Below, piece after piece: positions 12,913-24,491 of a stretch of 64,000 bases of DNA; position 1 is the first letter of the stretch, and every line of letters begins with the position of its first letter. The position numbers and the translations under genes are program-made. A model generated the notes under the pieces. The model was not told the origin of the DNA. It was given only the letters and a program-made list of their open reading frames with translations, and made no database searches. The stretch comes from Annulohypoxylon bovei var. microspora (taxonomy: Eukaryota; Ascomycota; Sordariomycetes; Xylariales; Hypoxylaceae): positions 124,001 through 188,000 of the forward strand of contig MU405268.1 in the NCBI GenBank assembly GCA_022836615.1. Reading direction: 5' to 3'.

Positions 12913-15666
12913 TCACGATGTCGAGCTGCTTAGCTTCTTTCTGGCGCTCCATGCTCCGACTTCCAGACACTCTCCCCAGCTCGTACCGCCTTCGCGCAGT
13001 AGATCGTTCATCATTTTGCCGCTCCATCCATCCCATTCGTCCTGGCTTTTCCCGCTAACCTCCCGAAGAATTGGCTCTAGGGCGAGGATCAATCCTACGA
13101 CCGTCTCCAGCGCGGTCCGTCTGAGGGCGGCCTGAGAGGCGGTCAGGCCCTTGCCCCCACCTTTCGTATCCGTCGCTTTGCCTTTTCTTTTCATCGAGTC
13201 GATATAGCTCTTGCCATCCTTTGTTACGACACCACCAACACCTTCACGCTCCCATCTGATCTCGCTTAGTGGCACTGCTAGTCGCTTTGATCGCAGTTCC
13301 ATCAGAGTTTCCGCTTCTTGTAGAAGATATGGTCCGATCAACGTGCAGGGTACGGCCGACACTCCTAGTGCATCCAGTCCCTTGGTCACCCAACCGTTAT
13401 ACTCGACCAGATATGGGTTCAACGGTGCGCTGAGGGGTGTATTGTTTGTCATGATGTATGCTCCTAGCTTCTCCGTCTCGTCTTCTTCCTCGCTGCTGGA
13501 GTCCGAATCAGAATCGGCTTTCGTCACGATAGGGGCCTTGAGAACATGTGGCCGTAACATGCGCACGCTGTGATCGGTCTCCCAGAATTCCAGCACGCCA
13601 CCCGGTTTTAGCATACGTAGATACTCCTCGAATAGTATCTGTGGATCGCGCATAAAGGTCGAAAGGCACATGGTCATATCTTTGACCATGATCAAGTCGA
13701 ACTCGTTGTCAGGTAAAGGCCACGGCGTTCGTCGCATGTCGTGTTGGATGAACCGCCATTGCATGTCCTTGTCGGGTTTCCAGTTCTGGTCGAGCCCCGA
13801 ACCAACTAGGGGAACGATATCGAGACCTGTAAACGATATGGAAGAGTGGCCATGCTGCGCGAAGTACCGGTGGCACATCATACTCCAGAAGGCAGAACCA
13901 CATCCTACTTCGAGGACGCTCGACGGCGGTTTGTTGGAGAATTCAGGGGCTGTCGTCGGACCACCGAACAGCTGGAAAAGCATGAGCGTCCGCAGGGACT
14001 GGCGATGGAGCTCTGCCAAGTCGACAGGTAAGGGGTACAGCAATGTGGGCTCGTTGATATAAGTACGGTTGTTGCGAATGATGAAGGGCTTGGCGACAAC
14101 GGAAGACGATGGCTTGGTGGATACCGAAGAGGATGACGGGGCGACGCTCCCCTCGGTCGAGGAGTTCATAAAGTGGTCGTTGGAAGTCATGATTCCAATC
14201 CGATGGGATGGACCCGAAGGATGGGAGATGCTCCCAGCACGATAGGGAGTGGGGATGTATTTTTGAGAGACAAATTGACTAGGCTCGGGGGGCATTGCGT
14301 CATCATGGTGTTTACCCCTGGATGTTCTTCGGCGGATGGGCGAAGATAAGCCCGCAACAGCTTGAATAATAGGTGAAGTTGGGGATTGTGGACGTTTGGA
14401 AGTAGCTGATGACTTGTAGAAAAGAGAATCACGTTTCTGTAGTCTGTTCGTGGGAGGGTGGGAGGCGGTAAGGGGTTGATGATGATACCCACTATCGGTG
14501 CTGAAGATGGGTATGTGCACGGATCTAATGAACCTGGAAGACTTTGGCGAAGAGGGAGGCTTTTCGGGATCGGAGAAGTTCGACGTGGTAGATACGGACG
14601 GAGAAGGCGATACGATCGAAGTCGAGGTTGAGGCTGAAGCTACGGGTATTGGCGGCGGCGCGGGTGCAGATGTCGATGCAACGGTCGAGTCCAGAATGTG
14701 GGTTTGTGTGGTAGTGTTTGTGTCACTACCTTCGTTATTGAATGCAGGTGAGGAAGAAGCGCTTGCGCCTATTCCATCATTTGGCTTGGAACTAGATCTA
14801 GAGGCGGCGCTTATGGCTATGGCTATGGCTATGCCTATGCCTGTGTCTGTGTCTGTGTCTGTGTCTAGGTTTGAGATATCAGGCGGTGACGAGGAGATGA
14901 GGGTGCCACTCGTGATACTGCCAGTTGCAGCATGAGTGGGGCTAGATCTGTTCAATTGTTGTTTTGCCGATATATTTGAACGTGTGGTTGGAGATGTATT
15001 TGTTTGTGGATAAGGATATGAATATGGATATGGATATGGATATGTTTGTGTTTGTGTAGATTGTGTTTGCGCTCGCACTTGTGCCTGTGCTTGTGACTGT
15101 GCTTGTTGTTGTACTTGTGATTGTAATTGTGCTTGTGCTGCTTGTGTTTCGTGCGACGTTCGGGTGCTGACACTAAAGGAGGAGGAAGTTCTCGAGTGGG
15201 AATAATGCGACGCCGGCCTGTGAGCGACAGGTTGCGGAAGACTTCCGGCGGGCGGAGGCCGACGTCTACCAGGGATCCTTGACCTAATCGAACTCGTATC
15301 GATACTCTTTTTCCTCTTCGAATTTTTATTAGAATTTTGAAGCTGTTGCTGATCTTCTTCTTGTTGTTGTTGTTGTTGCTGCTGCTGTTGATGATGATGA
15401 TAATGAGGATTATTTTCAACTTCTTCGATACTATTTTTGTTATCTTTATTTTTTTCCTTGTCTTTTTCTTCTAAACCACCGTCAGTATTTTGATTTTGAT
15501 TTTGTTGCTGTTGTTGTTGATTATGGTGGTTGTGATTATTTCCATCCTGCTTATTGGCTCCGTGGACAAAAGTGTAAGAGTTGGTGTTGGAACTCGATTT
15601 TCTAGCGTTCGTTGGTCTGACCCTTACAGGGGGTGAGTACATCGACAAACTGTATGCGAACTCCAT
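12913..15666 (-). CDS. SAM-dependent methyltransferase with very long low-complexity N-terminus
   Basis: A single uninterrupted frame of 917 residues. Roughly residues 30-500 are low complexity: poly-Q/N/H tracts, alternating Tyr-Pro, DTDTDT and IAIAIA runs, and Ser/Thr/Pro-rich stretches encoded by plain DNA microsatellites (for example 14815-14868 and 15020-15060). The enzymatic domain starts near residue 540. Motif I is VLEVGCGSAFW (about 584), followed by FTGLDIVPL with the acidic loop residue, then FDLIMVKDM and LRMLKPGGVLEFWETD, a class I Rossmann methyltransferase layout. The C-terminal 200 residues contain an acidic insert (SDSDSSSEEEDE) and a helical tail. The substrate is unknown. 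Similar fungal proteins are annotated only as methyltransferase-domain proteins. The ATG at 15666 is the first in frame. Confidence 0.85.
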   Translation of the reverse strand: MEFAYSLSMYSPPVRVRPTNARKSSSNTNSYTFVHGANKQDGNNHNHHNQQQQQQNQNQNTDGGLEEKDKEKNKDNKNSIEEVENNPHYHHHQQQQQQQQQQEEDQQQLQNSNKNSKRKKSIDTSSIRSRIPGRRRPPPAGSLPQPVAHRPASHYSHSRTSSSFSVSTRTSHETQAAQAQLQSQVQQQAQSQAQAQVRAQTQSTQTQTYPYPYPYSYPYPQTNTSPTTRSNISAKQQLNRSSPTHAATGSITSGTLISSSPPDISNLDTDTDTDTGIGIAIAIAISAASRSSSKPNDGIGASASSSPAFNNEGSDTNTTTQTHILDSTVASTSAPAPPPIPVASASTSTSIVSPSPSVSTTSNFSDPEKPPSSPKSSRFIRSVHIPIFSTDSGYHHQPLTASHPPTNRLQKRDSLFYKSSATSKRPQSPTSPIIQAVAGLSSPIRRRTSRGKHHDDAMPPEPSQFVSQKYIPTPYRAGSISHPSGPSHRIGIMTSNDHFMNSSTEGSVAPSSSSVSTKPSSSVVAKPFIIRNNRTYINEPTLLYPLPVDLAELHRQSLRTLMLFQLFGGPTTAPEFSNKPPSSVLEVGCGSAFWSMMCHRYFAQHGHSSISFTGLDIVPLVGSGLDQNWKPDKDMQWRFIQHDMRRTPWPLPDNEFDLIMVKDMTMCLSTFMRDPQILFEEYLRMLKPGGVLEFWETDHSVRMLRPHVLKAPIVTKADSDSDSSSEEEDETEKLGAYIMTNNTPLSAPLNPYLVEYNGWVTKGLDALGVSAVPCTLIGPYLLQEAETLMELRSKRLAVPLSEIRWEREGVGGVVTKDGKSYIDSMKRKGKATDTKGGGKGLTASQAALRRTALETVVGLILALEPILREVSGKSQDEWDGWSGKMMNDLLREGGTSWGECLEVGAWSARKKLSSSTS
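14811..15535. repeat. Cluster of coding microsatellites
   Basis: Within the methyltransferase gene, hexamer runs (ggctat, tgtgtc) at about 14815-14868, atggat-type hexamers at 15020-15050, ttgtgc/cttgtg runs at 15085-15145, tgttgt/ctgctg triplets at 15359-15393, and a further ttg-rich run near 15499-15520 encode its low-complexity segments. Confidence 0.8.
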
Positions 15667-18600
15667 TTTGCCAGCTGCGATGCGCTATAATCGATGTACT
15701 GTTTTGTTTCCGAAAAGTACCAAAGTATCAACCGCAACCGGGTTCCTCCATAAAACTCGGAGTCGTACACTGCTTGGAAGTTGCCCCGATGCAGCGTTAG
15801 TACTTCCGCTGTACTTGAAATTCCTGCTCGGACTAGGCAATCAAAACTCTTCAACGAACCTTGTGGCATGTGGCATGCGCTGCTGCACTTCCACTTTCGG
15901 TTCGCAATAACCGCAACCTTCTCTTTTATTTCTTTCTTTCTTTCTTCCTTTCACTTCGCCTATAACAAAAATATTTCGACTCTTCAACGTTTTTAATAGT
16001 CAGCGAATTGATCGATCAGCAACCATCGATAATAAAACTCGAATCTTCAACGCGCTCTTTTTAATACATACTTTTTTGTATGCGATATTATCGTCTCGAT
16101 CTTAGAACAACGACGACGATGATGATGACCCGCTGCAAATCAACAATTGTGGGCTGTGGGTTGTGGGTTGTGGGTTGAGTTACTAAAGTCGCTCTGCTGA
16201 TCCGTTTTCTTCCTACTACTAAGCCATGCTGGCCATGGTCTATAGCCTTGGTTTGCGTCAACCCGTTCGATGATTGGATGTTTTCGATTTCCGGCAACAC
16301 TTCCGGTCGTCTCGTCTTCGTTTGGGAAACCTTTACCCGAAAGGAATGCTTCTCTCGTTTCATGAATCGGTCTTGCTTCCCGATCCGAGGATATGCAGCC
16401 TTTTGCTGGATCTGCTAAAGAAAAAAAGAATAATCCGCTAAAAATCTGTTGTGACAGTTGATCAACATATGACTGCATGCGCTGGCTGATACCGTTTTAC
16501 TGTTGCAACGGAATGGTCCGCTGTTGTAGAAAACACACAGTCATCCGTCACCCGTCGTTGCTTGTGTAGCCAAGCACCTGGGCATTCAAATGACAAGTTC
16601 TGACAGTTGTGCACCCTGACAATTCTTCCCCAGGTTCAGGTTCCCCTCCCCCGCTTTCAACTTATAATAGCGATGGGACCCTATATTTGGATGCAATGAA
16701 TTGCAACTGATGCGAACGAACGACCCGAGCCCAGCTAATATCTCGTGGTTATGGAGCCTTTTGTGAGACCAGACCACTTCAGATATTTTGCAGGATCTCT
16801 ATTCCCTACGGTTTCTGAGTGACGTCCAATTGGCAATTTCGAGTTCCCCGTCCGGTGCCTTTCTCGGTGAGTTTGTAAAGGTGTGGGATGGTGTCAACCA
16901 AAAAAAGTCTCTTGGCACGAGAGACCTCGGGATATCGGGAATTTTTCGATCTGTCCTATCAAGCTGATCGGTAACACCTCCGCGGATCACTTCGAGCACC
17001 TCTCCGATCAGTTCCTTTAGAAATCCGGGGTCGACTGTCGCATCCCACATGCGCTGTCTGCCTTTGCACGTGACACCTGGAATTTCTCTCCGATCGCAAA
17101 GCGTTCTCGAAGGTAATCGTCTGCCTGTTGGCACTGCATGAACTATCTCTTAGGATCTCATCTCAAGTATGTCCGTGATGTTGACCATCTTTCATAATAG
17201 CTTAGGTGAAGGATATTAGGGACCTCGATCTGTCTGCTTGTGTTACTCAACACGGTTCGCTTCTCGAGGGTGGTAGACCCCGGGATATTCGACACTCTTA
17301 ACGTTAGTGTCTATCTCGTAGCTTAAGAAGTTGCGATTCATATCATAGCAATATGTTTCGACCGCAACAAAGACGACGATTGATGTCAAATGGGAGTGCG
17401 CATAACTCATCGCGAGTCATAAGCGACTCGGGTGCGGCTTGCTAGTTATGTAGGTATTGTATTCACGTCTATGTACGGCCTCCAAAAACAGCCCCGGCCT
17501 TATTCCGTCTTGCGCTTATCCGCATTGTGATCACGATGCTTTAACCCATCCTCTTAAGGCTGTTTTGGGACGATTGCGATTTTCCATCTGTCAACGAGTG
17601 GACCGGCCGATCCCTGCGGGTAAGGTACGTAAAGGGTATGTGTACGGCTCCCCCGCATTTACACCTGCATAGCGGCGTCCAGCCTGTCAGCTATCCTCGC
17701 TTGCTCGCTCTGTGCTACTGCGCATAGTACTAGAATGTGATCTCAAGGCGCACTACAGCGCACTATAGCTTGTGATCGATCCAAATTCGTAGAATCCCGG
17801 ACCCTCGTTCCAGCCATTCTGGAAGACGGGTAGGGGGGCTCGGTTACTTCCTGCAGGATACTACTGGGAAGTCGGGGCAAGGGAATGCTAGAGGGTTCGG
17901 ATAACGATTCCCAGGTAATTGGTCCAACCAAAAAAAAGAGACCAAGATCTCCTAGCCTCCGAATATACGGCCTTGCACGCCGTAGGATGTTGGCCTTGCA
18001 CAATAGGCCCTATGTTCGGAGCGATTCGAGTTAGGCGGTCTGTCCGATGACGCTCCACCGGAGAACACGTCGATACTATAATATGCCTAAGGTAAAAAGG
18101 AAAATAAAGTGTGCATCTAATAGCCCATCATGTTAGGAGCACACGACTTGGTACGGGCCAGATTTGGATCGTGCTTCTTGTCTTAAGATATTAGTTCGCT
18201 GAGGCTTGACAGCCTCGACAAGCTTACGCAAATCAGGTTTTACGAACCCTTTGTACGAATAATAAGCGTTCTAAATGCGTCTCGCTTATTATCGTGCAGA
18301 TATGCAACGATCAGGCTGAAATGCAAGAAAGCCAGTCAAGTCCCTCCCCGGTTTCCCCAGCTTCCAGACTCTTGGCGTAGAACATGACTATTGAGGCTGA
18401 AGTGGTCGAGGATCAAGCTTCGTGACAAGTATACCCTATTAGTTGGCCTTTATCCGCAGGGAGGTAACGACACAATAATTATATGTGCAATGCTAATGAT
18501 GTTTTGACATATATGTGAAATCTCTGAAGCTATAGTAGAAGTACCCAGACGAGTTCTATCTACCTACCTAGTATGGAGTATTATATTAAGTTGGTACTTA

Positions 18601-20876
18601 CCTAATCAAGCAACAGTGGGTTGAGCTTAGAATTGGTCTCAAGAAAGGGATTGTTAGGAATATATAACACTTTACTTCTCACACCGCTTAACTCGGGAAC
18701 CCTTTTAATAAATGGATCATCGACCTCATCACCTCTATACTATCAACGGAAATAACTTATCGGTATGATGGTCCGATACTAGGCAAAAGACTACGATGGT
18801 ACCCAATAATACTATGTCGCCTCTATGAAGCTCCTTATTCTCACAAGGATTTTCGAAAGCGTAGAAGAAGTTAACATTACCTAGTAGCTTGTAGTCTTGA
18901 TACGTCGCGGAGGTGGCACAAATATGAACCCTCTTCGGAGAGGTGGGATCTTGAGTATCACTCTGGCTCTTCTAAGAAGTTGGTCATCTAATCTTAACTA
19001 ACGACACTGCACATTTAAAGAGAATATAAGAAAGAAATCAAGTATTAATTTTAAGAACTATTAAGCATAGGATTGATAATGACGGGCATGTAAGAAACAT
19101 GCATATATCTAAATGCTAGACCAAATCGTGCTTACCTATCATCTATATTGTCTTAAACAAAATGTATATGTATACCTACCTAGATATGTATTCAATTCTG
19201 AGTAAAGGGGGGCCATTCATGTATAAATCTAATACATTTGGTTGGCGGTACCTTTAAGGAAACATTAAATATTATCGGAATATTTTGAAAGCAAGAATGA
19301 ACATCAGATCTGATAAAATTGTATAACCAACGAAATGTGGATATTGTGCCCGACAATTCTAATCCATGGTACGCACTTTTCTCCCGTACCTAACCCGCCG
19401 CCTTACCCGCCTTACGTAATCATATTATTCAATGTCGAAGCGCAAGGCTGCCCAGTAGTACCCAGTGAAAAAAAGGTCAATGCGGTTCAGGGTTTGACTA
19501 TTTGGGTCATGTGACAAGGCTAAATCGTTGATTCTTTCTCCGCGCGTACCTTACCAAACTGGATCAAAGATTGGAGCAACCAAGCACCAAGCACGGCGGC
19601 TCTTACTGGACTTTCTTAGGTACTTGCCGTTTTATGTACAGCACCGGGCACCTAGGCAAGAGCAACCTTACCAAGTTACCAAACCTTACCACGCTTACAT
19701 ACGTCGGATCTTATCTTCCACGCATTTGGATGTAGCATTCCCAACTTTCTGCTTAAGTAACCAATTCAATCGCGTGTTCCTCTAGTCTTCTGCCTGCAAA
19801 CCTCTTTTGAAGACTTCAATTGTAAGTTTACCTTGCTCATTGCCCATTGCTCATTGCTCCTTGCTTCCTGCTTCTTGCTTCTTGCTTCGTCAATATCCCT
19901 TCCCTCTCATTGTCATCATCAATCAACCTTAGCACTTCCCATCATACGTCCGACGCTCCATCTTCGTCGCCTTCCAACTTTTTCTATTCAACGTCTGGGC
20001 ACTTATTGCCATTGACTACCCACCCCCGCCTTGTACGTTGATTCGTCGCGTTTTCAAGCTCTTTTATGTTCCCCACTCCCCAACCTGATGGTCCTCATCC
20101 GACCTGATCTTACCTTCTACCTCTACATCGATTCCTAACCTGTCTCCTAACAGGCTGGTATCAGAGCAAGGACCTTACGTCGCGAATTCCCTAAGCTTCC
20201 ACTGGAAGCTGGCAGAACAGAAAGAGCCAAAATTTACCGATTGTCATCCTTTGCGCTCCAGTTCACCTTTACGTTCCATTCAAGTACCCATCGAGAGTAA
20301 TAAGCTCCTCCTACCTATCTAGTACCGATATAGAAAGGAAACGACAACGATATCCTCTTCCTCACGGTTTCGTCACCGTCTAACTATACCTACCCTCGCG
20401 ATTCGGTTCCTTTGTCCCCGGACTCAGGGTCTTCACATACATATCGTTTACTGAAGTCAACTCTTCGAATTTTCTATGCATCAGGACAAGACCCACGATC
20501 TCTATGCATGGATATTCGTTGAAACTTCATCCATTTCTTCATTCGCTTATACCAGTTGTTAAAGCCGGTTCTGCAAGGCCCGTTGTGATTCCCTTCACTC
20601 GGTGCGACAGAGCTGCTTCTTAGCAACTCCATGGCAGCTAGTACTATCTTATACTTCAAGCGATTACTTCTATATCCTCTACAGTCACGATACGACACGA
20701 CTTCAATAATAGTTATCACACGAAAATTTTAAGAGTACAGCTAGGAACATAACCCGATCCGAGTGACACATAACCATCCGAGCTCCATCAACGTGTCCAC
20801 AGAACATCGTCACCCGTATATCGCAAATCTCTAGTATTCCGTTCTATACCATAAGCCGACCAATATTCCGCGCGGC
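15667..20876. other. Divergent 5.2-kb spacer, no gene supported
   Basis: Lies between the divergent methyltransferase and CCR4 genes. It includes a tgtgggt tandem run near 16145-16176, a 10-bp-stem hairpin at 18259-18292 (ataataagcg / cgcttattat) and a run of ttgctt/ttgctc 7-mers at about 19840-19890. The last kilobase is C/T-rich and probably a long 5' leader or promoter for CCR4. No tRNA or conserved frame was recognised. Confidence 0.5.
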
Positions 20877-23116
20877 ATGTATGGTCCTAACCATCAACAG
20901 GGCCACACCTCACGCCTAAATGGTGTCCCCGGTGGCGGTGGCCGTGGCATGGCGCCACAAATGATGTATAATTTCGTCCAACAGCAGGGTGCTCACCAAC
21001 ACCATACCCACCCTCAGTCGCACCATCAGAACATCCCTCAAGATCATGGCGCTCATAGTGGCGCAACGGGCGCCATAGGCCATTCTACCTTCTCTTCCGG
21101 CCTCATGTCTACTGTGACCCCGTTCACACCGAGCAGCCATCAGAATGGAAATGCCCCAGGTTCTCGAGGCGGGCAGAGTCAACAATATAGCGAGCACTGG
21201 AACGAGCAGCTCAAATCATTCAAGGAGTCAGAGCGGGCTCACCAAACGATGACCGAGCAGCATCAACCTCACTATTTTGCTAGGCTCCGAGCTAGCGAAA
21301 ACAAAGGTATCGGTCCGGTTCCAAGTGCCAATACAGCCGAAGCAGCAGTCGATGGCGAAGTGGAAGACCGTGGCCGACCCGTTAACGTTGATAAGGCCCT
21401 CGATAGACAGGATTGGCTCAACTTGGACTTCAGTGGACAAGGTCTAAAGAACATATCCTTGATGCTCTTTGACCATTACGCCTTCGTCACCGAGCTATAT
21501 CTCGCCTCCAACAACCTCACCCGGCTGCCCCGTGAAATTGGACAACTTCGGTCCCTACGTCTCCTTGACGTGTCACATAATCAGTTGACCACACTGCCTC
21601 CTGAGCTAGGCATGTGTACTCCCCTACGGCAACTACTTCTATATAACAATCTTATTCAGACCATCCCTTCAGAATTAGGGGCTTTACACTTTCTCGAATT
21701 GCTTGGCATCCAAGGGAACCCTCTAGAACACGACCAAAAGCAGAAGTTGGTGGAAGACGGCACTAAGGCGTTGATCGCTCACTTGAAAGAGCAAGCACCG
21801 GGTATGAGAAATTTACTTTCCTTCCTGTCTATCTATTTTTTGCTATAAGTTGTTGACTAACTTCGTTATTAGTGCCTATTCCCCCCAACCCGCGCTTACC
21901 TATCACAGTCCAAGAAGACGTTGGATCGGAAAAAGAACGCGTTCGGGTAATATCCTGGAATACATTATGCGACAAGTATGCAACCAGCACGCAGTATGGG
22001 TACACTCCCGCTAGTGCTCTCTCGTGGGAATACCGCAAAGATAGTATCATGCGGGAGTTCCGGGACCGGGACGCCGATATCCTCTGTCTTCAAGAAACTG
22101 CTATGGACGCTTTCGACAACTTCTTTTCTCCCGAGCTCGCAAAGCATGGATATAAGGGTGTTTTCTACGCCAAGACTCGCGTCAAACATTTGACTGGCAA
22201 GGACCAACAATCCGTTGATGGCTGCTCGATCTTTTATAAGAGTGAAAAATACATCATGTTGGATAAACAACTGGTGGATTTTAGGCAGACCGCTATCAAC
22301 CGGCCAGATATGAAATCGGCTGACGATGTCTTTAACCGTGTTATGCCAAAGGATACTATTGCCATTTACTGCTTCTTTGAATCCAGATTCACAGGTAATC
22401 GGTTCATAGTCGTCAATGCGCACTTATGCTGGGAATCGTACCTGGCGGATGTGAAAGCTGTACAGACCGGCATCCTAATGGAACTCGTTACTAAGCAATC
22501 CGAACGGTACACCCGAAGGCCGGCACTGCCGATTGATGAGAAGCGCATCTTTAAGTTCTCGTCGACAGACGCAGATAGCGATACGGATGACGACGATGAG
22601 GAAGAACCTCGGGACCCTGCGCCTTCTCAGGAATACCGGAACAACACGGATATTCCTCTACTAGTTTGCGGCGATTACAATTCAACGGCCGATAGTTCTG
22701 TATATGAACTGCTCGAGAAAGGTCGGATCGCACCCGATCACCCTGATCTGGTAGGCCACTCGTACGGAAATTTCACGAGGGATGGTATCGAGCATCCGTT
22801 CAGTCTGCGAAATTCATATGCGCACCTGTTCGGAACGCCCGATGAATTAACCTTCACGAACTATACCCCCACCTTTACCGGTGTGATCGACTATATTTGG
22901 TATACTACAAATACGCTAGATGTGGTCGAATTACTCGGCCCTCCAGACTACGAGTACCTGAAAAGGGTACCAGGCTTTCCTAACTATCATTTCCCTGCCG
23001 ATCATATCCAGATCATGGGCGACTTTGTCTTCAAGTCACGTAAGGACAAGAAGCTTACGTCTGACCAAGACAAGACCGGCGGTAGTTCGAGAAACCAATC
23101 TCGAGACTTGAATTGA
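20877..23116 (+). CDS. CCR4: CCR4-type poly(A)-specific deadenylase (CCR4-NOT catalytic subunit)
   Basis: Two exons (20877-21801, 21873-23116) with a 71-nt intron carrying a tgactaac branch site; 722 residues. The protein shortens mRNA poly(A) tails as part of CCR4-NOT. The first 150 residues are Q/H/G-rich. Residues about 180-285 form leucine-rich repeats (ELYLASNNLTRLP, LRLLDVSHNQLTTLP, LRQLLLYNNLIQTIP), the surface that binds the POP2/CAF1 subunit in yeast. From about residue 333 comes the endonuclease/exonuclease/phosphatase fold. Metal-binding and catalytic residues are visible in SWNTLCDKY (N338), LCLQET (E383), VVNAHLCW, LLVCGDYNS and FPADHI. An acidic insert (DADSDTDDDDEEEP) lies between strands, as in other fungal orthologues. 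Length and domain order are those of a complete orthologue. Confidence 0.95.
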
Positions 23117-24251
23117 CGAATTCCTCGACACCTTTTATTTAGGTGATCTTATGTCTCGGGAGTCTTTGCCAACTTCCCATTAGTCGATGCTAGGTATGAT
23201 AAGGACGCTGATGATAGTTGCATTTTAAGGGGTTTAGCACATTCCGCGTATATGGATGGTATGAGGAGAAAATTAAACGCATCTTTCCCATACTGTTAAG
23301 GATGGGTTTTGGGGCGAATGGTTGGACATCTCGGAAGGAGGGGGTGATGAAGTCTTTGCTACGTGGAATGAGGATGGTACCCTTTTTTCACGATTTGACT
23401 CCACTGCAACATCCTACAACGAACAGTAGTTTCATTTTATTTTGGCGTCAAAGTAGTATTGTACGTTAGCTAGTTGCTGCTAGTTGCTTCTAAAGAAATC
23501 CAGAACGGTGAGGCTGTCGCGTTTACGCGCCGAGCTTCCCTCTATCAACACACGCACACTTGACGACGTCCAACATTGCTACGTGGTACGCTTCGGTTTT
23601 TAGGTGTTTGATCTAGGCCTTAGGTAACGGTTGGATCCCGGAGTTAGGTGGCTAGCTTACTATCCAGGCATGAAGTTCACGAATTTTCCCTTTTTTTTTT
23701 TCTTCTCGAACTTCGAGTCTTCAGGGGTGTAGGTTAACTATGGAAGAGGTAGACCAGTGAACAAGCTCGGTACTAAGTGTCCCTGCCTCTTCGAATTAAG
23801 GGTTTGTAAGGAAGACCTCGTTCGTAATAGCTTGAAATGACCTGCTATTAACGTGTTAAATGGAGATGATTAGAACTTCTCCCTAGTTTTGGATGAACGA
23901 ACTTGAGCATTGCTATAGTAGGTACCGATGTAATAACCACCTACTTTGGTATAGGCACCACATGACAGAAAACGCAGGGAACGTCAACAAATGTAGGCAC
24001 CTACATTACAGCATGTTGGCAAGGAACTTTGTGACTACCTAATGCAGCTTTGTGACTTTGTGTAGCTCGATGTCATCTATAAGGGGCTAGGAAGGGCATA
24101 TGATCTAATTGGTCGAAGCCAACACCACCTAAACGTGTTCTAATGTCAAAGAACCATCTTCAACCGCCCTATTGAGACCGTTTTGCAAGATTCAATAAAC
24201 CTGATCAATATCTTCAATTTTATTTCTACCTAGTCAGGACTCAACACTGAT
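23117..24251. other. Intergenic region downstream of CCR4
   Basis: Contains the CCR4 3' UTR and a poly-T tract near 23690-23701. No gene is supported. Confidence 0.5.
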
Positions 24252-24446
24252 TTGAAACCCGCCTGCATTTTCCAACCCAAATCTAAAGAAGTATCTACAT
24301 TCCTGTCCACAGTCGAGCCTTTCGTCACTACTGGTGAAGTCGCATTTGCTATTGTGGGGGGTGGTCGTCAGCCTGCCCCTGGCTGCTCTAACATCAACGA
24401 TGGCATCACTTTAAACTTGGCGCTCTTAAAGGGCGTCGATATCTGT
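24252..24446 (+). pseudogene. Relic of an FAD-linked oxidoreductase (berberine-bridge-like, FAD_binding_4)
   Basis: About 63 residues resemble the N-terminal FAD-binding segment of fungal FAD-linked oxidases: KPACIFQPKSKEVSTFL, then FAIVGGGRQPAPGCSNI and GITLNLALLKGVDI. In intact relatives, as I recall, the glycine stretch reads GGGH/SGGH and its His can hold FAD covalently; here it is Arg. There is no start codon in context and no downstream substrate domain, and the reading frame ends within 70 residues. I read it as a gene fragment left after deletion or decay. Confidence 0.5.
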
Positions 24447-24470
24447 CACGAGATTTCGGCTTCTCGGTTA

Positions 24471-24491
24471 CCGATCACGTCACGTGATCGG
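24471..24491. promoter_or_regulatory. Perfect 21-bp palindrome, possible regulator-binding site
   Basis: ccgatcacgt-c-acgtgatcgg is an exact inverted repeat of 10+1+10 bp. It includes a CACGTG core (24481-24486) of the kind bound by bHLH or bZIP proteins and CCG/CGG ends like zinc-cluster half-sites. It follows the oxidase relic. Role is inference only. Confidence 0.3.
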
